A DNA stretch of 64,000 bases from Mallotus nudiflorus (taxonomy: Eukaryota; Streptophyta; Magnoliopsida; Malpighiales; Euphorbiaceae), in assembly GCA_947683625.1 (NCBI GenBank), contig CANTUR010000283.1:286001-350000 (forward strand). The letters are read 5' to 3'. The notes beneath the pieces are model-generated. The model was given only the letters and a program-made list of their open reading frames with translations, did not search any database and was not told the DNA's origin. The position numbers and the translations under genes are program-made. Below are positions 11,863-23,050 of the stretch, in pieces; the stretch's first letter is position 1; every line of letters begins with the position of its first letter.

Positions 11863-13072
11863 AATCTATCATGAACTTTGGTCCAATTTTTAATTATATC
11901 ATATTCTTAAATTTATATCAATTTAAATATTTAATTTTGTAAGCTGTATCAATTTTATCATATTTTAATGTAAGAGTCAAAATGTATTTTTAAAATTAAT
12001 TTTAGATCCTTTGAAAATAAATTTATTTATTAAAATCTCTCTCCTATTTTTTAACAAAAATAAAATGTAAAACAATATTTTCAAATATTAATCTTACTAC
12101 ATTCAAAATAACATTAAAAATTAATTTTGAAATATTTTCATAAAATCATTTTTTATATTATTTTATATATGAATATCTTTATATTTTAATTTTTTAAAAA
12201 ATTTATTTCTCGACTTTTATTTATATTTAAAATTTTTCTAATAAAGCTTAAAAACAAATACAGAAATTATTTTTAATAATAGTTTTGTTAATAACAGACT
12301 TCGCGACTTGGTGACTTGTTCCAAATGCTGAAAATTTAACCACGTTTGGTGCGATGCACGACAGTAGCACCAGCACGATGATATTAGCTTAGTGTCGCAC
12401 TAATAGAAACTCTGAAATAGATTATTGATATTGAAAATATCTTTATGAAAAAAATAAAAATAAAAATCTTAAAATTTTCATTGTTTTTAATAGTAATAGT
12501 TAAGAAATCTTCCTTTATATTTATATTTTTATTAATATTAAAGTATATAATAATTGATTTATAAGTTATGTTTTTTATGTTGCTAGATTTTAAATTTTTT
12601 TATTTTTTAAAAAATAATTTTTTATTATTAGAAAATAATTTTCAATCTTTAGAAAATGATTTAAAAAATAATTTGTATTATTAATTTTTTTTATATTTGT
12701 GTTGAATCTTTATTAGAAAATTTTTTAATAATATAATTGAAAGTTAAGAAATAAGTTTTAGAAAAAATTAAATATGAAGACTTTCAAATATAAAAAATTA
12801 ATTTTATGAAAATATTTCCAAATTAATTTTTGAGGTAATTTTAAAAGTAATAAGATTAATATTTGAAAATATTTTTTTATATTTTATCTTTTATAAAAAA
12901 TAAGTGAAAAAGATTTTAATAAATAAATTTATTTTATAAAAATTTAAAAATAAATTTAAATTCTTAAATTAAAATAATATAGGATTGATATAATTGGTAA
13001 AATTGAATAGTTAAATTAATATAATTTTGAGAATGTAATATATTTAAAAATCAGACGAAAGTGGGATAGATT
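11863..13072. mobile_element. Foldback-type element with about 400-bp inverted arms
   Basis: The left arm (about 11863-12290) and right arm (about 12690-13072) are imperfect inverted repeats. The clearest core is a 23-bp perfect match: 12074-12096 against the reverse complement of 12851-12873. Flanking stretches such as AATTTATTTATTAAAATCT and GAAATATTTTCATAAAAT also recur inverted. Arm ends share AATCTATC at 11863-11870 and, inverted, at 13065-13072. The roughly 400-bp spacer contains an island at 12298-12410 much richer in G+C than anything nearby. No transposase frame is present. I infer a non-autonomous foldback or long-TIR (possibly MULE-derived) element; I could not fix a target duplication. 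Confidence 0.7.
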
Positions 13073-13531
13073 TGATATTTTTTTCTAAAAAAGAAAAAAA
13101 TGATAGTGGCTTCTTTTAAGTTCACTTTTACACGTTTCAAAAAACAAAAGAAAAAGTTCACTTTTCCCCAAATCTAACGTTAGAGTTAAAAACACTTTAC
13201 TAAAAAAAAAAAAAAATCAATGTAATGCTTATCATTAATTTCAAAGTGTTATAAATACATGAGGTAGCATGCCTTTATAAATTATCATGATTGAGCATGC
13301 TTTTATAAAATTATTGTGATTTTGTGAAAGAATATATCTTGTTCCTGATCCAATATATATTATATGTATTTTATACATTTAAAAAAAAATAAATCTAATG
13401 GTTATTATTAATTTTAAAGAAAAAAATTATTATGAAAATGAAAATATTTATTTATTTTTAATTAAAAATAATGTGCCATAATTGAAAAATATTTAATTTT
13501 CTCATTAATCTAATATAGAATTATAAATATA

Positions 13532-14452
13532 AACATGTACTATTTATATATTGTTATTAATAATATTTATTTTTCGATTTAATTTACATTTAATATTTTT
13601 TAAAAAATATATAAATATATCATGTTAGTGTTAGTATCATAAATAAATAGGATTCATTAGATTAACTTTAATGAGATATCAATCATGTATATAAACCAGA
13701 GGAAAAACATATTTGAGGAGAGTCACTTGACACCATATATATTTTCAACTACATTTTATATTTAATAATTAATATTTTTAATTAAAATCCTAACTTCCTT
13801 TTCTTTCAATATTCTTTTTTTTTTATTATTATTATTATCATTTTTGGCTTGAAATCACCTTTCTACATCTTTTTCTCAATTTATTTTTTAATAAGTGGTT
13901 ATTCTGCATAAATTTAGATTTTATTTTATTTTTTATCATTTCGTCGTCTTTATTGCGGCGTTTAATTTTTCGTTATCTTATTACGACGTTTTGTTTTTGG
14001 TTGTCTTGTTGTGTCTTTTTATTTGTATTTAGGCGATTCAAACAAACATATTTCATCAAACAGATACAGAGATAAGAAATCAAATGGTCGATAGTATGTT
14101 GCAGAACTGGAGTTATAGGTATTCTTATTACTATATTATTATCAAATTTGTAGGCTTTAAGCCAATTTATTATGTTATTAACCTGGGTATTATTTTATCC
14201 TCCAAGGTTTTTAACAAATTTGTATTTATATTTCTATAGATATATTGTTAGTTTAAATCAATGAAGTTATTTTTCTTAAAAAAATATATTTTTAATTATC
14301 TATTTAATATTTAAAATACTTTATTTAAATATAATTACAATATAATATATTATATCTAATTTTATTTAATATAATTTAATTTGCTTAATAATTTAATTTT
14401 ATTAATATAAAAAAAATTTAGATATTGCAACCATGCTTGTTGCCCTCGAATT
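13532..14452 (+). repeat. Duplicated segment Y, copy 2, interrupted by a 501-bp insertion
   Basis: Homologous to 8961-9335. The homology runs 13532-13784, stops at the insertion 13785-14285 and resumes at 14286-14452. The sequence after CGAATT differs between copies (TGACCCCTC here, TAGATATAA at copy 1), marking the right edge of the duplication. Confidence 0.8.
13785..14285 (+). mobile_element. Short LINE- or SINE-like insertion with 13-bp target duplications
   Basis: The flanks are the identical 13-mer ATATTTTTAATTA at 13772-13784 and 14286-14298, and the paralogous copy at 8961-9335 has this sequence once. The insertion ends in CTTAAAAAAA. Its 3' half contains GGCTTTAAGCC, which resembles the TGGGCTTTATGCCCA-like 3' UTR words of plant LINEs as I recall them. 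A 13-bp duplication plus an A-rich 3' end fits target-primed reverse transcription. No coding domain remains, consistent with a 5'-truncated LINE copy or an unrecognised SINE. Confidence 0.65.
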
Positions 14453-15256
14453 GACCCCTCATTTCTTGAAAAATATTTTTGAACTCCAGTCAATTAAACA
14501 CTTGATTTTCCGTCGCTTATTCTTATTATGTGGTGCTTTCAAATCTAAATACCCAACTCAGATCGATCTACTCTTTGGGCAAGTTCAAGAACAAATCCTC
14601 AGGTTCTGCATATGTAAGAGAAGGGTTATAAGGTCGATGAAGTTTGAATAGTTTAGTAGCATAACTCCTTTCAAATTATTATATTTGTTAAAAATTCGAT
14701 TTTTATCTTTTTATTTTTCAAGTTAAAAAAAAACAGTTAGATTGAATTGTATTGATTAGTATGTATATTATTTTTTGAACAATACAAATGATTAAATTTT
14801 TAACACTATAAAGGAGAGAAAAGAGAGTGAAGGTTCGAACCCTACTTTTCTCAACTGGATGTTCTCAACTTTCTATCTCTTGCACTAATCATGAAGGACA
14901 ATTAGTATATATATTATTAATAATAATAAATTGATACATATTAATTTTAAATGTTTAATAATTTAATATTAGATCTTTTAACAAATAAATGTTTAATAAT
15001 TTACTATTAGATTTTTTAACAAATAATAATTTAATAATTTAATTAATGTTTGTTTAGCATTACATTATGAATATAGAATAAAATTTTCTATCTAAACTAA
15101 CCTCTTAATTATTGTTTTATTGTAATTTTGATTAAATTACATTTAATACCCAATTAACTAATATTAGTAGGTTTTTAGTGATGTAATATTCAATTAAAAA
15201 AAGTGATGTAATATTAATGTAATATAAAAAATTAATAATGAAAAACATTTTTCATG
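14453..15256. other. A+T-rich intergenic DNA
   Basis: No supported gene. The open frame starting in segment Y at 14433 (72 codons) straddles the duplication edge and has no recognisable domain. Confidence 0.55.
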
Positions 15257-15265
15257 TAATTTACT

Positions 15266-15990
15266 GTTAAAGTGGCAATTTCCCTGAACTATTTTTCAAA
15301 GTACAATTAACTCCAAAACTAACTTTTTTTTTAACTATTTCACCCAATATGATGGTAATTTTGGCTATTCACCCAATTTTGAGAGACTGAACAACCCTTG
15401 CTTGTTAGAGCAAGTGAAGAAAATTAAAAAAAAACAATAAAACTATATACCAATTGGTAAGAAAATAAAATAAGTTAAAAAAATATAAAAATTAATTTTC
15501 CTCATTCTCTCACTCTTGTAAATTATTATTATAATTTCAAAAAAAATTATGTACTAATTTTGAATTTCATTTAAGGGGTTTTAATATTTCTAGTTATGCA
15601 TATCTATGTCATTAACAAGATAAATTCTTAATTAATCATAAGAATTAACAAAAAAAAAAGTTACAAAAAAAAATTTATTCTTAACTTAAAGCAAGAACAA
15701 ATTACTGTGGTAATTGTTAATTTCAGAAAATGGAAATCTCTGAAATTGGCAAAGGGTTTTTAATTTTTGTTAACTTAAAGCTCAAAATAAATATTTTTCA
15801 ATGTAATTAATTTATTTTAATAAGCATTAATTATTTTAATGAGAGATTGCACTACGCTTTCCTTTTTTAATTAAAATTTGGGGCAAATTGCCAAATTTGA
15901 CATCTTTTTGGGTGAAATAACCAAAAAGTTAGTTTTAGGATTAATTGGACTTTAAAAAATAGTTCAGAGGTGAATTGCCACTTTAGCCAG
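15266..15990. mobile_element. 725-bp MITE with long terminal inverted repeats and 9-bp target duplications
   Basis: TAATTTACT stands on both sides (15257-15265 and 15991-15999). Terminal inverted repeats extend roughly 90 bp: the left end reads GTTAAAGTGGCAATTTCC and the right end, reverse-complemented, reads CTGGCTAAAGTGGCAATTCA, followed in both by a CTGAACTATTTTT...AAAGT block and an AAAACTAACTTTTT block. The 9-bp duplication and long TIRs suggest a Mutator-like (MULE-derived) non-autonomous element. If the TIR is taken to begin CTG...CAG, the duplication would be 7 bp (TAATTTA). There is no transposase. Confidence 0.8.
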
Positions 15991-15999
15991 TAATTTACT

Positions 16000-16243
16000 A
16001 TTGAACTAACTATTAAAGGACTTTTATATGTATTATAAATTTAATTTCAAAAATCATTTTTTTATTTTTATAAAATTAAAAATATATATTAATTTAATTT
16101 GTGAAATCACAACAATATAATTACAATATCTTAAAGACAGTACAGAAGTCACCAGAATTTTAAATATTAGACTGTTATCCAGAACAAAATGGCCAAATTT
16201 TTAGTGATGGCTATAACTAATTTATATCAACCTTATCCTTTTC

Positions 16244-16329
<86 letters not shown>

Positions 16330-17290
16330 TATAAAAAAAAATGTTGTTCGAAAAAAAAATCTTATAAAAGAAATTAAATTAAAAAAAAATAAATAAAAAG
16401 AAAGGTGGTAGGGTGGCAGTTTCGTAAATGCAAAGTAAGAACGAAGAAAAACATTACGAAAGGCGTGACAAAAAAGGGATAGTGGCATGAACAGTAAAAA
16501 GAAAGAAAAAACAGTGTTGTCATATCAATAAATAAAATAATGCCAAACAATAACAACCTGAAGCGACACAGGCGCCGCCTATCCGTCAAACACGCACACT
16601 GCGGTGATCAAAAAAAAAAAAAAACACGCACACTGCGCCTTACTTTGACACGACGATGCCCATAATAACAATAATATATGAGAACCATTTTGCAACCTTT
16701 TTTTTTTTTTTGGCAAAGCAGAAATATTTTCCTACTTCCAAATGTAATGCACCCATCTTTAAATTCATAATACATTCATTGGATTCCATTGGTAACTCTC
16801 TCTCTCTATATATATCATAAATAAATTTCAAATAAAAATAAAAAAAACATGTATCATATATTTTGTTAAATACGAATAAAAATCTTTCAATGATGTTAAA
16901 ATTAATAAAAACAAGTTGAAAAAAATTTAAATTTTTAAATAAAATTTTGAAGAACAAATTTTGAGATAGAAGTTTAGTCGACTTGAATTTTGAATTGGTA
17001 AGCCTTTTTATAGCTATGGATATAGAGAATTTTAATTCAAAAAAATAATGAAAAATTTTTGTTTATATTTATAGTATATTAAATTAAATTTTTAATATAT
17101 AAATGTGATATAAAATATTTTTAAATTTAAAATTAAAAAATATAGAAAGTACAACCTATATAATAAAACCAAATTCAAATAATAATAACAATAATAAGAG
17201 TTGACAAATTAATTAAATGAAAAAAATAAAAAGAGGATAAGAATCTCCCAAAAAAGAGAAGGTAATTGAAGTGAAAAGTAAAAAAGAAAA
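16000..17290. other. Distal upstream region of the SWEET gene
   Basis: A+T-rich with a (TA)n microsatellite at 16261-16327, a duplicated ACACGCACACTGCG word (near 16590 and 16624), and a CT/TA run near 16796-16815. The small frames across the microsatellite are artefacts of the repeat. A GATAAG (I-box-like) word lies at about 17236. Confidence 0.6.
16261..16327. repeat. (TA)n microsatellite
   Basis: About 33 TA dinucleotides preceded by a poly(A) run, 1.2 kb upstream of the SWEET TATA box. Confidence 0.95.
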
Positions 17291-17294
17291 GAGG

Positions 17295-17301
17295 TGAGTC
17301 A
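17295..17301 (+). promoter_or_regulatory. GCN4-like bZIP site TGAGTCA
   Basis: TGAGTCA, the core of the GCN4/AP-1-type bZIP motif, about 140 bp upstream of the TATA box of the SWEET gene. Short motifs occur by chance, so function is only a possibility. Confidence 0.3.
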
Positions 17302-17324
17302 GATAGGTAGATATCATACAGTTA

Positions 17325-17333
17325 AGATATTTT
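17325..17333 (-). promoter_or_regulatory. Evening-element-like site AAAATATCT
   Basis: The reverse complement of 17325-17333 is AAAATATCT, the consensus evening element bound by CCA1/LHY/RVE-type MYB factors in plants. It lies about 105 bp upstream of the TATA box. In A+T-rich DNA such a 9-mer can arise by chance. Confidence 0.35.
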
Positions 17334-17436
17334 AGGGACACAGTCTCTATCCTAATCAAATTCTTGATTTTTATGATTAAATCTTTTTTTTTTTTAAATA
17401 ATTTGTGAATTGTTATATAATGTTTGTTATCATCCC

Positions 17437-17444
17437 TATATAAA
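17437..17444 (+). promoter_or_regulatory. TATA box of the SWEET gene
   Basis: TATATAAA at 17437-17444 in the context CCCTATATAAACCC, 116 bases before the start codon. Transcription would begin near 17470, giving a CT-rich 5' leader of about 90 bases, typical of plant promoters. Confidence 0.7.
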
Positions 17445-17560
17445 CCCGCACAAAGCCCTCTTTACCTCTCTGCTCTTATCCTTTAGCAGTAGTAGTAGCA
17501 AGAGGAGTCGTCTTTTTTGCTCTCTCTTCTCTGTTTTTTTTTTTCTTCTTCTTTCCAACG

Positions 17561-18902
17561 ATGGGTTCACCGGCTCATACTGCTCATACTGTTGTTGGCG
17601 TTATCGGTATATATATACATATATCTGAAATGTGCATTAACGCTCCTCGTACACGCATATGTACACATATGTATATGCATGCATGTTTGTTCACCCTGAA
17701 TTGACTGCGACAGTGAGAGTGACAGCACTTTGAATTGAATTGACCTGTTTGGATTTGATTGATTTTTTATTTATTATATTCTCGACTGTGTGTGGAATCG
17801 TGTAGAAAGTTTGAATTGAAGATTGACATTAACTAAAATTTGGTGGTGTACGTCTTGAATTAATGCAGGTAACGTCATCTCCGCCGCTCTCTTCCTCTCG
17901 CCAATGTAAGCAAGATTTTAATATTAGTGATTTTTTAAAAAATATTTATGGAGTGATGGGTATGGCTAATAAATTACTTGATGCGTGGGTGCAGTCCAAC
18001 TTTCTGGCGCATAATCAAGAAGAGAGATGTGGAGGAGTTCCAGCCTTATCCATATGTAGCAACTGTGCTGAATTGTGCCTTGTGGGTCTTCTATGGACTC
18101 CCAGTTGTCATTAAGGACGGTGTGCTTGTTGTCACCATCAATGGTTTTGGCTTTGTTATTCAGCTGATCTATATTTTCATATACTGCATTTTTGATAGAG
18201 AGAACAAGAAAAGGGTACGTTCTGTTCTCACATATTGATACCCAGCTATAAATTATTTTCATTATTGTTAATTGTTGCCGTTGTTGTTGATTATGCTCAG
18301 ACAAAAGTTCTGCTGTATCTTGGGCTGGAAGTAATTTTTATGGCCGTTGTGATTCTGATCTCAATGCTGGTTATCCACGATCATTCAAAAAGGGCTGTTG
18401 TAGTTGGTGTTTTATGCGATATCTTGAATGTCTGTATGTATGGTTCACCACTTTTGATCTGGGTATGGCTACTTTTGATAATCATCACTCTTATTCATAT
18501 TCATTTGAGTTTTTCCCCCTCTAATCACTGCATTGTTTGTCTACAGAAACAAGTTATAAGAACAAAGAGTGTTGAATTCATGCCATTTTACCTCTCACTG
18601 GCTAATTTCTCTAATGGAGTCTGCTGGACACTTTATGCCATGCTGGAATTAGATTATTTCATCCTGGTAATTATTATATTATATTTCCTTAAAAATCATG
18701 ATCCAAAGGTGATGAATTATTGAGCTGACAACATTACATTTGTTCTAATTTGCAGATTAGCAATGGTCTTGGAGCACTAATGGGAGCCCTCCAGCTGATA
18801 ATCTATGTCTACTATGGTTACATCTACAAGCATCCTGCTGATAGCAAGCCTGGCGATGGTGATATAGTGAAGCCTTCTGAGATCCAGCTTTCTACAGCGT
18901 AG
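17561..18902 (+). CDS. SWEET: SWEET-family sugar transporter (clade II-like), six exons, 243 aa
   Basis: Exons at 17561-17606, 17869-17905, 17995-18214, 18301-18462, 18547-18666 and 18756-18902 are separated by GT...AG introns. They sum to 732 bases (243 codons plus TAG), and the 37-, 162- and 120-bp internal exons are the sizes usual in plant SWEET genes. The product is a seven-helix uniporter with two MtN3/saliva repeats that moves sugars down their gradient. The four conserved prolines are present: P27 (SPIPTF), P47 (PYPYV), P151 (GSPL) and P168 (EFMPF), as are the substrate-pocket asparagines N77 (TINGFG) and N198 (SNGLG) and W182. The TKSVEFMPF and NGLGAL signatures and the short C-tail (about 25 residues) favour clade II, whose members mostly carry hexoses; clade and substrate are inferences. 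The start codon lies in AACGATGG, after a TATA box. No frameshift or internal stop is seen. It is the only apparently functional gene here. Confidence 0.95.
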
Positions 18903-21335
18903 ACGACGACTACTACTATTATTAACGAATACACAGTTGCAGGACCCATCGCTGTTTTGGATTTTAATTGTTCGTTTATTTTCTTTTTTTTAAGTCACCA
19001 ATTTTGGTGTGTTCTTTTAAATGGGTTTTGAGTTTTAATTAAGTAGGATTATTTTTCCAATTTGAGGCTATTGTAAATTTGGATGATTTTCTTTTTTTAG
19101 TAGTATTAATCCTTTCCAGCAACAAAAATTGTTTGATTTGGAATGTGTTTTTGGTGATTTGAATTTGTTATGGCAATTTATATTATTTTATTTTATTTTT
19201 AAAGTTTGTTACGTTATTTGTTGTGAAAATAGTTTTTAAGTTTGGAGTAAACACTTGAGCGTAACAAATTCTAAGTGTCATTCATTATCTTCATTTAATT
19301 ATTTTTTGTTTTTTCATGTGTATTAATTATTATTATGTTTATTTTTAAAATATTATGTATTTGTATGAATGAATGAGGAATCGGACATAAAATTAATTCT
19401 TAAATGAATTTTTAATAATAAATAATTTATAAATTTTTATTTTATTATGTTGTATTTGGTATCAAATGAATTTTTATTAATGAAAAGTTTATGAATTTTT
19501 ATTTTGTTATATTATATTTGGTATACATCCAATTAAAGTGTGTTTAGTTAAAATAATAGTTATGAATTTCTATTTTGTTATATTATGTTTGATATAAATA
19601 TAGAATTTAAGTTAGTTATTTTTTAGGTTTGGAAAAAAAAAAATTTTATATAGAAAAATATTCTTAAAAATAAAAATAATGAGAGGCATTTTAATCATTT
19701 TAGAAGTATAGAATTAATTCCATAAATTTAAAAATTTGAAATTGTAAATGAATTTCACTTTAAACCAAACACATATAATTCAATTTTGAGGAATTCATAG
19801 ATGAATTTTTATTAATAAATAATCTATAAATTTTTATTTTTTTTATATTGGAATACATCTAGAAATTAATTGTAAATGAATTCTATTTTAAACCAAACAT
19901 TTGTGGAATTCATTTATACTAAACAACTCTTAGTTTGAAAAACCCTAGCCACTTTTTTTTTTTTTTTTTTTTTTTTTTCTCTCTTGCTTTAGATCTTCTA
20001 TACCCTTATAGGATTTGGTTCCTTTGTTTAATTTAAATATTTCTATTATGAAAATTTTATTAATTTTTCTACAATTGAACTCATTTAATAAAAGACTAGA
20101 GATTCGACATGCAGTTAAATAAGATCATTGAGTAAAGTATAAAGATCACCTAGTAGAGTGATTGAAGAGTATGAACAAAAGATTTTACAATAATAAAATT
20201 TTATTTTAATGCTCTCTATTGTGGGGGCTTATACGATGCTTTGAAGACATAGATGTCTTTACCTTTTTAGCCATTGGTTTGCAACATATATTATAGGTCA
20301 TTAAATTAAAATTTTAAAAAAACCTAAAACTTGTAGTTGACATGATCTTCACAATTAACAAAAATATTTTCTAACAGAAACGAAGTTATCACTTATATTT
20401 ATAACAACATCATTTTTAAAAATAATAGACTAAACACGATCTATGGTTGAATATAAAATAATATATGGTTGACCATAAAATACTAAATAAAAAATATACA
20501 ATAAAATATAAATTTCACTAATTTTTACTGTCGTTAACCACACAATATCACAAAATATCAAATAAAAAGATAAAAGAGCACATATTTTAGTATATTATAG
20601 AAAATTCATAATAAATGATACATGGTTAACTACAATAGATTGACTTCAAAATGATATAGGTTGACCACATATTATCAAGCAAAAAAAATTTGGTTGACCA
20701 TAAAAAATCAATTCTCAAAAGTTTGATATTCATTTTTGCAAAATTAATTTTATGATTTAAATAAAATATTATGATTTAATTAGTTTTTGTAAAATTAACA
20801 TCAAAAGTATTTTGATTAAAATCAATTTAAAAACGTTAAAATATGAAGAATTTAGACGGGAGTAAGTTTGAATTTTCAATAATTAGTGATAGAATATGTT
20901 TTAACTTGATTTACTATATTTAGGTTGTGCACATTTCTTAGGATTATCTTCTATTGTGAAGATCATGTTTCACTATTTCTACATTTTTTCTTGTGCTATT
21001 ATGTTGTTGCTTTACTATTTTGTTATTTTTTTTGCTATTTTTTTGTTTGTGGATGTTGTAGATAGTGCATAGATGTAAATATTGTTATACTAACATTTGT
21101 TTTCCAAAGTTTTATTAGAATTAAGTCTAGATATATTCTTTTGCACCTTTTTCTTTTTGATGTATTTATTAAAAAAGTCATGTAGTGACTGTAATTATCT
21201 TTTTTCTTCATGCTTTTCATTATTATTGTTATGATAGGCGAGTGCGTGTTTTGTATATATTTTATTGTATGAAACTAGAGTGATGCAAAAAGTATAATGG
21301 ATATTAGCTAATAAAAAGTATCTAGAAAAAATGAC
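18903..21335. other. 3' flank of SWEET and A+T-rich intergenic DNA
   Basis: The first roughly 200-300 bases are T-rich and probably 3' UTR; I see no canonical AATAAA close to the stop, so the poly(A) site is undetermined. Degenerate repeats occupy 19400-19930. A poly(T) run lies at 19952-19978. From 20300 to 20720 the words GGTTGACCA and GTTGAC recur a few times. No gene is supported. Confidence 0.5.
19400..19930. repeat. Degenerate repeat cluster
   Basis: The motif TGAATTTTTATTAATAAATA or close variants, followed by TTTATAAATTTTTATTTT, recurs near 19406, 19467 and 19803, with a partial copy near 19565 and related AATGAATTC...AAACCAAACA blocks near 19746 and 19875. They look like overlapping remnants of small A+T-rich MITEs rather than a clean tandem array. 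Confidence 0.5.
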
Positions 21336-22958
21336 TTTCCTGTCACGACCTGAACCTGAGGGCACGTGACTGGCATTAGGGAATGGGAAGACATAAGGCC
21401 CCCGAAACCCGTAGTAAGCCTTAAAGAAAAGATAAATAACACCTTATAATTTAAAACTTTATTTTAAAATAGAACACATAATCAAACTGATTTTTCTAAA
21501 AAAAAATAAACAAATTCAAGTGCTAACGTGCTTCAACGTCACATATTATAAATTAAACTTAAATCTTTATACATAAGCGTGGTTCGTACAAATAACTACA
21601 CAATATACTTAAAACATATAACTCTTGGTACATATGCTACTGCAACAAACTAGATTAACACACAGTACAGCTTACAATGACCTACATAAAATAGCCGGTG
21701 AAGAAGAAACTCGGCGTGGATGTAGTCTGAGGTAGAACTCCCAAACTCCTGAAAAAAAATAAATTGAGGGGAATCATACCTCACTGAGTAAGTCAATAAA
21801 AAGAGTTGTACGGTTTGAAAACCTTTTTGAAAACTATATGTTTATAGTAAAAATAATTTATAGTATATATTTATAGCTTTTGAAAAATCTCGGTAGAACC
21901 CTAAACCCAAAAATCTACATGGCCAACTGGGCCCACTTATTCTAACTATACTACCGGTCCCCGAGAGCAAAGGCATCAACCGAGGCACCAAGTCGTAGTC
22001 ATTCACTTAATCTCAATATATGGCATTGGCAGTCCCCGAGAGCAAAGGCATCGACCGAGGCACCCACCCCAGTTCATTATCAACCTTACAATCACTGGCG
22101 GTCCCCGAGAATAAAGGCTTCTACTGAGGCACCCGTCCTAATTTAGCATTCACCAATCATATTTATTACAGATCCATCTCTCAATCTCTACCATGTGCAC
22201 ATAGTCCTGGTGAAGCCCACCAGGTAGCCCGTTCTATCAAAATTTCTCAAAATCGATTTTTAAATAAATAAAATGCATTTAAATCTTAAATAACAGCATT
22301 AAAGTAAATAAATCATATAATCAATATAATTAAAATATGAGCGCATGCATTCTTTAAATAAACACATGCACAGATCGTTCTATTGACTTACAGGATGTAT
22401 GCGAAGGCTGACGACCACGCGTCTGCCTCGATCTCATAGCTTCTGGTCCGAAATGCTCTAAAAGAAAAATAACAAATCGACTTTTAAAACATGACTATGG
22501 AATTGAAATCAACAATCAACAAAACAATGAAATTCCAGGCTGACTCGAGGAAAATCGGACAAGACTCGACAGACAGGATAACCTAACTAACGGTAGAGAT
22601 TTTACGAATATCACGTTTTACGAGAAAAATCTACCAAAATTTCGACAGAGTCTCCTCTGTAAAACGGACATCTCTCTACCAAAGGTAGAGCCAGACCTGC
22701 ATAAAATGCACTTCTAATATCCATAAACATCCACACTCGAGTCGGGCTCCCAAGTCTACATTTAGCCCCGACCGAGATCATGACTAAATAAAATATCAAG
22801 AATTAATAATATTTATTTCTCAAAATACATATTTCACATACACATATACAAAAAAATAGATAAAAATATATAAAATCTCAATTATTCAAAATTAAACAAC
22901 TAAATTTGTATTCCTTCATCAAAATATAATTATAACCCAATTTAAAACCATTATAATG

Positions 22959-22961
<3 letters not shown>

Positions 22962-23045
<84 letters not shown>
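22962..23045. repeat. (TA)n microsatellite inside the solo LTR
   Basis: About 42 TA dinucleotides; the related LTR at 961-3677 has a shorter TA tract at the comparable place (2133-2170). Confidence 0.95.

Positions 23046-23050
<5 letters not shown>

Noticed and set aside
17966..18304. 112-codon minus-strand frame over the SWEET gene
   Set aside because: It overlaps exon 3 of the SWEET gene on the opposite strand and shows no family features; it is a shadow frame.
18750..18790. Ser in place of Pro before the second conserved Asn of SWEET (SNGLG instead of PNGLG)
   Set aside because: I first took it for a lesion, but some clade II SWEET proteins, as I recall them, carry Ser here, and all other key residues are intact.
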